Assembly (NCBI GenBank): GCA_024704175.1
Contig: CP085629.1
Coordinates: 2,914,001 to 2,978,000, forward strand
Reading direction: 5' to 3'
DNA length: 64,000 nucleotides
Origin: Paenibacillus sp. P25
GTDB taxonomy: Bacteria > Bacillota > Bacilli > Paenibacillales > NBRC-103111
Part shown: one piece after another, positions 7,690 to 15,518 of the stretch
Position numbering within the stretch: the stretch's first letter is position 1
Layout of the letters: every line of letters begins with the position of its first letter
The notes under the pieces: model-generated
The model's input: only the letters and a program-made list of their open reading frames with translations
What the model was told of the DNA's origin: nothing
Databases searched by the model: none
Program-made: the position numbers and the translations under genes

Positions 7690-8981
7690 TTACTTCACGA
7701 TAATCTTGGCCTTCATCGCCGCCTTATGAGGCTGGCAATAATAGGTGTACTCCCCAGGCTGCGTCAGGACGATCGATTCGGACTCGCCTTGACCGAGCAG
7801 CTTCGTTTCGAACACCGGCTTTCCATCCGCTCCCAGCGCGTCCGATACGGTATTATGCATCACCTTATCCTTATTGGTGAACGTGATTTTGGCCCCGGCT
7901 TCGACTGTGAGCTCCTTCTCGGAGAAGGCAAACCCGGAGATGTCGATCTGATACTCCTTGGCAGCGACCGGTACGGCCGGTGCGTCGGATCCTGCCGGAA
8001 GCGGATTAATGACGTACCAGACCTTGCCCACTCCTTGGCCCGTAATGTCGCCAGGCTTCGTATCCTTGACGTAATAATACAGCGGCATCCCCTTATAGGA
8101 GAGCTGCTTTGTTCCATCATTCCGTGTGATGGTCTTGAAATCAGCCGCGCTTAGCTCCGCAGGAATCAGCAGATTGTCGGCATAATAGATCGGCCAAGCC
8201 GCGGCACATTTGTCATAGCAGGCACTCACATCGGTTGTATCCTTCGTAAACATATACAGCGTCATTCCCGCATCGTCCGTCAAATAGGCGCCCAAGGCGG
8301 CATCGTATGCGATTTTAAGCGCCGGGCCCTGAATCGCGGCCGCTTTCTCCTTGGCCACCACCTTCTGATCGACCAAGGAATCCAGCAGCGTTCTCGTTCC
8401 GCCCTTCACTTGGCTTCGAAGCGCTTCCACGGTTGCAGTGGCGATATCGCTGTTATGCAGAGCCCCTACCCCTGCGATTTGCGAAAGTCCGACGGTCTTC
8501 GCATATGTAATCACATTCTCATACTGAAAATCCGTATCCTGCTTATACCCCAGCGCTTCCAGAAGCACTTTGTAGTACTGTCCGGCGGTGATCGGCGCCA
8601 GCGGTTCGAATTTGCCTCCGCCGCTGCCCGTCCAGCCTAGCTCAGGATTCGCTTTCAAATAAGCAAGAATGGCTTGATTGGTCTGATTGACGAGACCGGC
8701 ATCGCTGAAATTATCCGTTCCTTTGAAGGCGAGAGCAGCCTGCTCCAGCCCTTTCAGCCGCAGGAACAAGATGGCTGTCTGCAGCCTGGTCGAGCCCTTG
8801 GCTAAATAAGCGTCGCTGACGCCGGCTCCATCCCCTGGAGCATCCCCAAATCCGCCGCCACCTGCGCCGCAGTCTTCAAATTGGCCGCGGCCGGGGCGTC
8901 CGCTCCCCAAGCCGGCACGGCGCCGCCTATCATAAGTGTACCGGCGAGCAACCATGCGGCCGTTCTGCTTTGTTTCTTCAT
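7690..8981 (-). CDS. Surface protein: SLH-like, lipoprotein_15 and cupredoxin domains
   Basis: ATG 8981 begins a signal peptide (MKKQSRTAAWLLAGTLMIGG). The frame breaks at the C run 8832-8835; one extra base joins LGMLQG to AGVSDAYLAKG. Then come an S-layer-homology-like region (about 45-190), a PF03640-type domain around LTDDAGMTLYMFTKD and CYDKCAAAWPIYY, and a C-terminal plastocyanin-like domain. The latter shows type 1 copper ligands: His in VMHNTV, Cys in YTYYC, His in QPH and Met in AAMKAK. A cell-surface electron-transfer or copper role is inferred. The ECF sigma/anti-sigma pair downstream may control it. Confidence 0.82.
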
Positions 8982-9084
8982 CCGAATCATTCCTCCTCTG
9001 TTCGTTTACTATCCGCTAAGCGGTACCTTGATCCGCTTCACAGTAAAGTTAACGCCGGAGAGGCGAAAGCGGTTTTATGCTGAC

Positions 9085-9111
9085 AAAAAAAAAACTCCGG
9101 CCATGCCGAAG
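9085..9111 (-). terminator. Terminator of gerP operon
   Basis: CTTCGGC and GCCGGAG (one G-T pair) around ATG, then ten T on the minus strand, just after the gerPE stop. Confidence 0.85.
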
Positions 9112-9115
9112 GTCG

Positions 9116-9507
9116 TTATACGCTGCGTCTTTCGCCGGTGAGCAGCTGCCGGATATGCTTGATCCGTGCTTCCTCCCGGATAAATCGGTTGGAGCCCATA
9201 TGAAACAGGCCGCAGGTCGATACCGAAAGAATGCGAACGTCGCCTACCCGGATGAACGGGCTCTCGTTTACCGTCGACAGTTCGGTTCCGGGCAGCTTCA
9301 GCGGCGCGGGATCTCGGCGGAAAAGATCGGAAATGCCTCGATGGATCCCTCATTCCCTAAATGGTTCGGAACTTCCCTCTGAATCGCCAGGACCAGGGTT
9401 TTGGGAGCATATTCAACCATGTCGCCGGCAAATACCGCGGAAGAAAACAGGACGGCGTTGATTTTGACTTCTCCTACAACCGACGTCCGGTAAGAAGCTC
9501 CTGTCAT
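9116..9507 (-). CDS. gerPE: Spore germination protein GerPE (frameshift)
   Basis: GerP proteins sit in the inner spore coat and let small germinants pass through it. The first half reads SVVGEVKINAVLFSSAVFAG and AIQREVPNHLGNEG, then FPIFS, as in GerPE. The second half is in another frame: NESPFIRVGDVRILSVST, then GLFHMGSN and ARIKHIRQLLTGE. The break is at about 9298-9305. The ATG at 9507 overlaps the gerPD stop in an ATGA. It is the last gene of the gerPABCDE cluster, followed by a terminator. Confidence 0.85.
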
Positions 9508-9689
9508 CGCGACGTGGGCGCAAGCGGCACGAGCGGGCCGATAATGAGCGATTCCGGCGGGGTATCAAAGATGGAGGACAAGTTAATTTCCTGTGTATCC
9601 CCGATCTGAAATACGGCGGAGCTGGCAACACCGGTAATTGTCACGCTGGCTACCGAAACCTCTCTATTGATGACCTGTAATATCACCAT
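9504..9689 (-). CDS. gerPD: Spore germination protein GerPD
   Basis: A 61-residue protein with the GerPD pattern: INREVSVASVTITGV, SSAVFQIGDTQEI, then the family hallmark SSIFDTPPESLIIGP. The ATG at 9689 is preferred over one at 9749 because family similarity begins at VILQVINREVSV. It overlaps gerPC upstream and the start of gerPE downstream, so the operon is translationally coupled. The role is in spore-coat permeability to germinants. Confidence 0.92.
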   Translation of the reverse strand: MVILQVINREVSVASVTITGVASSAVFQIGDTQEINLSSIFDTPPESLIIGPLVPLAPTSR

Positions 9690-10290
9690 AGGCTTCCCCC
9701 TCATCCTTTTTCTTTTGAATATACTGCCGTATGCCTTCCTGAATGTCACCGATCACCCGCTGCGTAATTTCCTGCTCCTGCTCCGCGGTGAGCGTCAGCT
9801 GATTCGGATCGACCAGCGTCTCCATGTAATGCAGGATCCGGCCCCGCGACTGGGACCACAGATCGTCGATCATCATCTTGCAGAAATCGTCTCCCAGGTT
9901 CACCTTGTACTCCGCATAGAAGCTCTTCAGCTCTCTGGGGCATTCTTCCCGAAGGTAGTGAAGAACCGCGTCCTGTATCCTACCGAACGATTCGGACCGC
10001 GCTGTGTTCGTTTGAATGGGCTGGCCTCCTACCGCGACATCCTCGAGCGTTTTATCGTTTAAGCCGCTGGGGGAAATCCCCACATTCAACGTGCCGTGCA
10101 GCTGTTCCACTTTCAGTTGGTCAAAGTGGTATTCAATGCGGTCGATGGTTACCCCTTTCTGTTTACTTAATGCATCGACCGATTGGGACAATGCGTTAAC
10201 TTTCTGCTCCAGCTCTTGAATGCGCCGGGTCTGCCAGGTCAAATAATCGTGGAGCTGCTGGAAATAGGATTGTGATTGCGATGATTGCAT
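9664..10290 (-). CDS. gerPC: Spore germination protein GerPC
   Basis: About 208 residues. An N-terminal coiled coil (LTWQTRRIQELEQKVNALSQ) is followed by the beta segment RIEYHFDQLKVEQLHGTLNV, typical of GerPC (the HFDQLKVE-LHGTLNIG pattern). The C-terminal half is charged and helical (EECPRELKSFYAEYKVNLGDD). It is the longest GerP protein and is the middle gene of the cluster. No frameshift is seen. Confidence 0.93.
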   Translation of the reverse strand: MQSSQSQSYFQQLHDYLTWQTRRIQELEQKVNALSQSVDALSKQKGVTIDRIEYHFDQLKVEQLHGTLNVGISPSGLNDKTLEDVAVGGQPIQTNTARSESFGRIQDAVLHYLREECPRELKSFYAEYKVNLGDDFCKMMIDDLWSQSRGRILHYMETLVDPNQLTLTAEQEQEITQRVIGDIQEGIRQYIQKKKDEGEAYGDITGHQ

Positions 10291-10305
10291 CGATCAGTCC
10301 TCCGT

Positions 10306-10530
10306 TCATCTGGAAACTGCCGGCGGCGGTACGAGCGGCGGCGGCGAAGTCGCCGGCGCCGGCATGGCTCCTGCAGCCGGCGCAGGCCCGGTAAACCCGC
10401 CTGAATTATATAAATTGGATAGAGAGCGGATCGTCCCGGCTGTTCCGATTTGAAGGACCGAAGAGTTGGAAACAGAACCAACCTTCAGTTGGTGGATCAC
10501 AATATTTTGATGAATCGTAAGCTGTGCCAT
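10306..10530 (-). CDS. gerPB: Spore germination protein GerPB
   Basis: A 74-residue protein. The N-terminal half is the GerPB block (INIGSV-like IHQLKVGSVSNSSVLQIGTAG, abbreviated here) leading to RSLSNLYNSGGF. The C-terminus is a Pro/Ala-rich tail. Gap to gerPC is 15 bases and to gerPA 5 bases, so it is co-transcribed. The function within the coat permeability system is structural and not further defined. Confidence 0.9.
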   Translation of the reverse strand: MAQLTIHQNIVIHQLKVGSVSNSSVLQIGTAGTIRSLSNLYNSGGFTGPAPAAGAMPAPATSPPPLVPPPAVSR

Positions 10531-10535
10531 GGTAT

Positions 10536-10775
10536 CTATACCACCCCTGCGGCCTGGTCTGCGGACACTATATTAGCATCGGAGATATCGCTGTCGTTTG
10601 TGTTCGTATTGTTCATCATATTATAGGTCCGTACAAAATCCCCCGTATTAAACGAGCCGGCACCGGCAAACGTCTTCGATATACTGGACGGCGCAAGTTG
10701 TATGGAGTCCCCAATATGTACAATGGAGCTCGGGCCGACACTTAAAATTTTGATCGCTCCCACAATGGCTGGCAT
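10536..10775 (-). CDS. gerPA: Spore germination protein GerPA
   Basis: First gene of the cluster, 79 residues. The GerPA/GerPF block is clear: VGAIKILSVGPSSIVHIGDS, then LAPSSISKTFAGAGSFNTGD. The C-terminus is rich in Asn, Thr and Asp (MMNNTNTNDSDISDANIV), as in GerPA. A sigma-K-like -10 lies at 10809-10817 upstream on the same strand. A GerPF-like relative lies separately at 11423-11641. Confidence 0.92.
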   Translation of the reverse strand: MPAIVGAIKILSVGPSSIVHIGDSIQLAPSSISKTFAGAGSFNTGDFVRTYNMMNNTNTNDSDISDANIVSADQAAGVV

Positions 10776-10808
10776 CGGCTCCCACCCCGGTGACTTGATG
10801 GATTAATT

Positions 10809-10885
10809 CATTATATGTAGGATCGCCCTTGAGTATGTTTTATGCCGGGCGACAATCATTGATTCGGAGGGAACCACATATAATG
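10809..10885. promoter_or_regulatory. Divergent spore-type promoter region
   Basis: The nonamer CATATAATG occurs on the minus strand at 10817-10809, ahead of gerPA, and on the plus strand at 10877-10885, ahead of the Hsp20-like gene. The mother-cell sigma-K -10 consensus is CATANNNTA, so each copy has one mismatch. No well-spaced -35 AC was found. GerP operons are known sigma-K/GerE targets. Confidence 0.4.
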
Positions 10886-10907
10886 CTTTAGGAAGGAGTG
10901 GATACCC

Positions 10908-11366
10908 GTGAACCAATCGAAGAACGGTTTCTTCGATTTCAATTGGAAGCAGTTCGAACAGTTTTTCGGAGGGAAGGCCCCTTTCCCGGACCGAGCGGCT
11001 CCAGCGAGCCGATGGGATGGGTGGAGAATTATGTTAAAGATGTGATGAAACAGGCTTTGCCTTCGGTCGATTTAGACAACCTGAAGCATCATTTTCATAC
11101 AGAGGTCTTCGATACGCACAATAATGTCATTGTGAAAGTGCATATCCCCGACAGGGCCGAGGCCCAAAAGGTCCGCGTCAAGCTGAGCAGCAACCAAGTC
11201 CGTTTGGATGGGTACGCCGAATAAAGCCATACAGACGATCAAGCTGAACAGTCTGGTTTATCCCGATAGCTGTAAAGCCGTATACAAGAACGGAATTATG
11301 CAGCTGCACATGCGCAAGCAATCTACCGACCAGGCGTACCATCCCGTTGATATCCGTTTTCTTTGA
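10908..11366 (+). CDS. Hsp20/alpha-crystallin family spore protein (two frameshifts)
   Basis: A GTG start at 10908 follows GGAAGGAG. Three frame segments make one small heat-shock protein of about 150 residues: an N-terminus with NGFFDFNWKQFEQFFGG; the crystallin core WVENYVKDVMKQ, then TEVFDTHNNVIVKVHIPD and VRVKLSSNQVRLDG; and the last strands TPNKAIQTIKLNSLVYPDSC, then VYKNGIMQLHMRK. The breaks are at GG 10988-10989 (one G short) and GGG about 11210-11212 (one G too many). Crystallin-family proteins such as CotP are found in spore coats. The position divergent to gerP suggests the same here, by inference. Confidence 0.8.
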
Positions 11367-11370
11367 ACGC

Positions 11371-11414
11371 AAAATCACGCACCCGGGCCTTAATAAGGCA
11401 AGAGTGCGTGATTT
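11371..11414. terminator. Bidirectional terminator
   Basis: Perfect 12-base arms AAAATCACGCAC and GTGCGTGATTTT between the convergent Hsp20-like and GerPF-like genes. A and T runs at the two ends allow use in both directions. Confidence 0.85.
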
Positions 11415-11422
11415 TATGTAGC

Positions 11423-11641
11423 CTAATTGTTGCCTTGGTTGTTGGCGTCGTTCACATCGGCATCGAAAACATTCGTAAAGCTGATAGCCGTGAAGGTGCC
11501 GGTGAAGTCACCCACATTCGAACCGCCGGAGCCAGCGTTGGATTTCGAGGTACTTTTGGGAGTAATTTGCAGTACATCGCCGAAGGTCACTTCGCCGCTG
11601 GCGCCAGTAATCTTGATTGGTGCCAAAATAATCGAAGGCAC
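11423..11641 (-). CDS. GerPA/GerPF-family spore germination protein
   Basis: A GTG start at 11641 follows AAAGGAGG. The 72 residues show the GerPF/GerPA block: SIILAPIKITGASGEVTFGD, then TPKSTSKSNAGSGGSNVGDF. The Asn/Asp-rich C-terminus (DADVNDANNQGNN) matches this subfamily. It is encoded alone, outside the gerPABCDE operon, with its own bidirectional terminator. gerPF itself is missing from the cluster, so this may be the displaced gerPF; GerPF paralogues outside the operon are also known in Bacillales. Confidence 0.85.
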   Translation of the reverse strand: MPSIILAPIKITGASGEVTFGDVLQITPKSTSKSNAGSGGSNVGDFTGTFTAISFTNVFDADVNDANNQGNN

Positions 11642-11764
11642 AGGAAACCCTCCTTTTTGCCGGAATATTGAAAGTATATGCATGAGCCCGGAGAAAAGCA
11701 CATAAAAAAAGACACCCCGTCCGAAACGGTGTGCCTTTCGTCTATTTCCATTCGAGTGAATTAC

Positions 11765-11851
11765 TGCCGAAGACCGGACTCGAACCGGTACGGTAGTCAC
11801 CTACCGCAGGATTTTAAGTCCTGTGCGTCTGCCAATTCCGCCACTCCGGCA
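11765..11851 (-). tRNA. tRNA-Leu (TAA)
   Basis: An 87-base class II tRNA with a long variable arm. The acceptor begins TGCCGGA and ends with the complementary TCTTCGGCA. The anticodon context is ACTTAAAA, giving TAA. The T arm GGTTCGAGTCC is intact. CCA is not encoded. Confidence 0.95.
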
Positions 11852-11863
11852 TAGTATGGTGTA

Positions 11864-11937
11864 TGGGCCCAGAGGGACTCGAACCCCCGACCAATCGGTT
11901 ATGAGCCGACCGCTCTAACCAACTGAGCTATAGGCCC
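11864..11937 (-). tRNA. tRNA-Ile2 (CAT, lysidine type)
   Basis: A 74-base tRNA with anticodon CAT in the context GGCTCATAACC. The acceptor GGGCCTA/TGGGCCC with an A discriminator and the D-arm AGCTCAGTTGGTTAGAGC resemble the Bacillales tRNA-Ile whose CAT is modified to lysidine. An elongator tRNA-Met is the alternative reading. Confidence 0.8.
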
Positions 11938-11948
11938 TTAAGATAGTT

Positions 11949-12025
<77 letters not shown>

Positions 12026-12103
12026 CCATCTCAAGCATTATCGTCCTAACGAAGCGACAGAAATAAATATACACCAAATCCAAGGATCTAGTCAAGTAAA
12101 AAT

Positions 12104-12268
12104 TTATACCATATACCGGACGCCGAAACGTCCTTTTTTGGAGCGGAATACCTGTACCTCGGAAGGGCATTCATAGCCGTAAATCCACCAATCCTCCTCC
12201 ATACGCTTGGCCAGGCGGCCCGCTTGAAACTTGCTGTCGTATAACTTGCCCCAATAAATCCAGTTCAT
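12104..12268 (-). CDS. Small basic Trp/Tyr-rich protein, 54 aa
   Basis: Start ATG 12268 begins MNWIYWGKLYDSKFQAGRLA. The product has many aromatic and basic residues and no membrane helix (EDWWIYGYECPSEVQVFR). I do not recognise a family. It is downstream of the PgpA-like gene on the same strand. Confidence 0.5.
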   Translation of the reverse strand: MNWIYWGKLYDSKFQAGRLAKRMEEDWWIYGYECPSEVQVFRSKKGRFGVRYMV

Positions 12269-12333
12269 CCTTCTCACTCCGCTTGATGAAATGATATGAA
12301 GTTCTTTTTGTAGCTTGCCCAAAAATCTTTTCC

Positions 12334-12846
12334 TTATTTGCCGGACTCCTTCCGATCCCTGAAATGATGGGCCAGCCTGCCCGATGCGGAAGCCGCCACC
12401 GCGGCGACCAGATCATCCAGAAAGGTATGGACGCCCTTTCCCGTCTTGGTATCCAGTTGCCTGATCATGCCGATTTTTTGTTTATCCAGATGGCCGAAGG
12501 TCGTAATGGCTATGCTCCCGTAGCCGTAGACCGCCCCCATCGCCAGCGTCTCGTCGCAGCCGAATAAGCTCTCGTCCGATGCAATCAGAGTTTGAAGCGG
12601 TTCGGACAACAACCCCTTCTCCGCCAGCATATCAAGCTCAATCCCTACGAGGATGGCGTGCTGAAGCTCTCTTTTCTGCATAACAGCCTGTACCGCTTCG
12701 AGACAGTCTTCCATCGACAATCCGGGCTGAAACGGCGCCTGCATCTCTCGGACGATCCACGCGATATCTTGGAGCGTCACCCCGCGTAACTGCAGCCGCT
12801 CATCAACGGCGTTCCGTAACTCTTTGCTGTGTACTTCTCTTCTCAT
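12334..12846 (-). CDS. PgpA-family phosphatidylglycerophosphatase-like protein (YutG type)
   Basis: 170 residues. The C-terminal half carries the PgpA/LtrC core: FGCDETLAMGAVYGYGSIA, then THTFLDDLVAAVAA-like VHTFLDDLV. This alpha-helical domain removes the phosphate from phosphatidylglycerophosphate in proteobacterial PgpA. In Bacillales the YutG group is soluble and lacks the membrane helices, so its substrate is less certain. Start ATG 12846 is the first in frame. The gene is followed by the 54-residue gene. Confidence 0.8.
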   Translation of the reverse strand: MRREVHSKELRNAVDERLQLRGVTLQDIAWIVREMQAPFQPGLSMEDCLEAVQAVMQKRELQHAILVGIELDMLAEKGLLSEPLQTLIASDESLFGCDETLAMGAVYGYGSIAITTFGHLDKQKIGMIRQLDTKTGKGVHTFLDDLVAAVAASASGRLAHHFRDRKESGK

Positions 12847-13029
12847 GGGAACCCGCTCCTTTTCCCGTCAACCAAGGTTAGTCCATTATATGCCGGGACT
12901 CAGCCAAAGGTTTGGATGTGTAAGGCCAGTTCATGAGTTTTTGGACGAAAAAGGAGAAAACGCTTATAATGTAAGTAAGTTCGTTCATCGCGGCATACTA
13001 AGCGGAGACGAATATTGTGGGAAAGTTTC

Positions 13030-13100
13030 ATGCTTACGAAGCAGTTTTCTAACGAAAACTCAAAGTCTATGCTTACGAAGCAGTTTTGCTCCGCAAAACT
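13030..13100 (+). repeat. Tandem 39-bp hairpin units before a ribosome site
   Basis: Two units start at 13030 and 13069 (period 39). Each begins ATGCTTACGAAGCAGTTTT and continues as a hairpin (AGTTTT...AAAACT). The second unit ends directly against GGAGGAGG, the ribosome site of the gene at 13117. A related pair lies at 23105-23178 in the same relation to another gene. Confidence 0.8.
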
Positions 13101-13116
13101 TGGAGGAGGGGAAAAA

Positions 13117-13665
13117 ATGTTCTACGGTGTAGCGGTTTTCCCATCAAAAGAAGTGCAGGAGTTTGCCAACCATTACCGGAGAAGATATGATCCGCACTAC
13201 GATTTGCTGCCGCCGCATTTGACGGTGATGGAGAAATCCGAATGGAACGACGGACAGCTGCAGGCGGCGCTAGTTCATCTGGAGCAGTCGGCGGCGAAGA
13301 TAGAACCTTTTGACATCACCTTCAACCGGTTTTCGTCCTTTTATCCGGCGAGCCATGTGGTCTATATGGCGCTGGCCGATCCGGAGCCGATGCGGCATCT
13401 GCAAAGCCGGCTTTGCTCGGGTCCATTGGCGGAAATCAGCAGGCCGTACGCCTATACGCCTCATCTGACCATAGCCCAGGAACTGGGCGCCGATGAAATG
13501 CACGACATCCTGGCCAGCCTGAAGAACAAACAGCTTCAGCTCACCACCGGAATCGACCGTTTCGCTCTCCTTCGTCAAGAGCAAAGCGGTAAATGGTCTA
13601 CCCTACGGGAATTTAAGCTGGGCCGGCAAAATGCAGCCGCCTCAGCGCCCTTCGCCGGCCAATAA
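13117..13665 (+). CDS. 2'-5' RNA ligase / YjcG-type phosphoesterase
   Basis: 182 residues of the 2H phosphoesterase fold. The two HxT/S-type motifs are PPHLTVMEK near residue 34 and PHLTIAQEL near residue 115, which line the active site. YjcG-like Bacillales members lack a known substrate; 2H enzymes act on cyclic phosphodiesters of RNA or nucleotides. ATG 13117 follows GGAGGAGGGG. The start is preceded by tandem hairpin repeats whose frame reads MLTKQF, which would create a false N-terminal extension. A strong terminator follows. Confidence 0.85.
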   Translation: MFYGVAVFPSKEVQEFANHYRRRYDPHYDLLPPHLTVMEKSEWNDGQLQAALVHLEQSAAKIEPFDITFNRFSSFYPASHVVYMALADPEPMRHLQSRLCSGPLAEISRPYAYTPHLTIAQELGADEMHDILASLKNKQLQLTTGIDRFALLRQEQSGKWSTLREFKLGRQNAAASAPFAGQ

Positions 13666-13670
13666 ATCGA

Positions 13671-13713
13671 ATGGCCGTCCGGAACAACTGTTCACGGGCG
13701 GCCATTTTTATTT
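13671..13713 (+). terminator. Terminator after 2H phosphoesterase gene
   Basis: ATGGCCGTCC and GGGCGGCCAT arms (13671-13680, 13696-13705), then a T-rich tail. Confidence 0.85.
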
Positions 13714-13753
13714 TATCCGGGATCTAATTCCTGATGATTGCTATGATACGATA

Positions 13754-15491
13754 TTATTGCTTGAAGACGCCGAGCAGACGTTTGGCATCGCCGCCGGCTG
13801 TCGTGAATACTTCGTAAACCCGAATGGTCAGCGGATGCTCGAATTGTTCAGATGTACCGGTAAACTGGATATTGTTTTCCCCGGTCACGAGACGGCTTGG
13901 GCCGATGAAGGATTTGTCGCTGGTACCGATCAATCGGTCCACGGAATCGTAAAGCTCGAACCGCAGACGGGAGAAGTTCTGATCCACTTGAACCTGTTCG
14001 TCCCGCTTGATGTCCAGGAAGAACTTGGTCTTATACATATATTCGAGCGTGCCCATCTTGTTAAAGTTGCCGGATACATCCCAATCCGTTACTTTGATGC
14101 TGAACGGATAAACGTTAAATTGATCGTTCGTGCTGACCGGCTGAAGCTCCACGGCATACGCGGCAATCGTCGTTTTGTAAGGCGCCGCGGTTACGGCATC
14201 CTGGATTTTGAGTGCGAGCCCTTTCCCGGTTTCCGATGCCGGCACCGTGAACGAATAACTTACGGTAATGCTGGAGTTCGGCAAGCACGGTAGGCGTCGT
14301 CATCGTCTGACGGGCCCCGCTGTACGTGTAGCCGTCCGAGCTTACAAGATCCGTCTGGAAGACCGGAATGGCCAGAGGCCTGTCGCTTTTATTCTGCAGC
14401 TTGAATTTGGCGCTCACGTTCTTGGAACCTTCCTCCACGTTATCCTGCATGGTGAACTCCGCCAAGGAGACGTCAATGTCCGGATGGATCAGCTCGCTGC
14501 GTTTATCGAATTTCATCGGGGTGCCGTAAACATAAGGCTCGTATCCCATGCCGCTTTGCTGGGACGGAAGCAGAATGTTCAAGCGGCCCACATTGTAGTT
14601 CACCAGGCTGGCCGCGGCCCCCTGTCCTTGTCCGGCCTGGGCGAACTTCTCCTGCGTCAGCAGGTTTAAGCTAGTAAGCACGGTATCGGATTCCACAGGA
14701 ATCGCATAGTGGATATATTTTTCCTCTTTGGCCTCCAATACGACCGTTCCTTCTTCCACCCTCTTGCCGGAGAACACTTTGCCGTCCGTTCTGCCGTCGA
14801 TCAGGAAGTCCGGCAGCGTCTCGCGCTGATCACCAGGGTTGTAAGCGAGCAGCTGGACGACCACCACATTGCCTTTCTCGGTCGATTCTTTGCTGATGCT
14901 GACCGGCGTATACTGGACCGGCGAAAGAAGCGAAGGAATTTTAAACGATTCGGACCATTTTTTAACCGCCGAAGGGTCGGTGATCGGAGCGTCGCTGCCC
15001 TTCCAAACCTGGCCTGTTATCGGGGCGGTCACGATCACGGTTTCCTTCTTGGGATAAACGTAATAATCGACGTCCGTCCAGTTCACTTCGCTCAGCTTTA
15101 TCTCATCCGTGCGGTCGATCACGGACATGTAACTGAGCTCGCTATTCGATTTCGGCTGAATCGATTTTACGTTAGAGGCGCTGGGCTGCAGCGTGTATTC
15201 CACGCCCTCGCTTGTCTTGACGCGAACCTCATAAGTGTCCGGAACCCGGGTGATGGAGGTGCTGTTATTCTTCATGCGCACCACTACACCGATACGGGTG
15301 CCGTCGAGTACGTGTTCGCTCAGCACGCTTTTCACTTCCACCTCGAGCGCGTCCGTCAATTTATAGGAAACGGATGCCACCGCAGGCACATCCTGCGGCT
15401 GTCCGTCCTCGGCCCATACACTGTACCCTGTGCTCATAAGGGATGCGGAAATGACGACGGATGCTACGGTTAATTTCAGCTTGTTGTTCAT
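13754..15491 (-). CDS. Secreted multi-Ig-like protein of RND operon (frameshift)
   Basis: Signal peptide MNNKLKLTVASVVISASLMS at the start. The mature part of about 550 residues is built of repeated beta modules. The recurring pattern is L-x-N, polar turn, P, then a DG-x-x-Y turn (FKLQNKSDRPLAIPVFQTDL, then SSDGYTY). The frame breaks near 14280; removing one G continues it as PNSSITVSYSFTV. The gene follows the adaptor by 28 bases and closes the regulator-pump-adaptor operon. The protein at 20849-23086 is a likely paralogue in the neighbouring ABC operon. Function unknown; an accessory of export across the wall is inferred. Confidence 0.7.
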
Positions 15492-15518
15492 ATGGTTATC
15501 CTCCTGCCCGGCCGTTTG

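Noticed and set aside
13015-13116. N-terminal extension of the 2H phosphoesterase (MLTKQ-type repeat)
   Set aside because: These codons come from the 39-bp hairpin units; the strong ribosome site and family homology begin at 13117.
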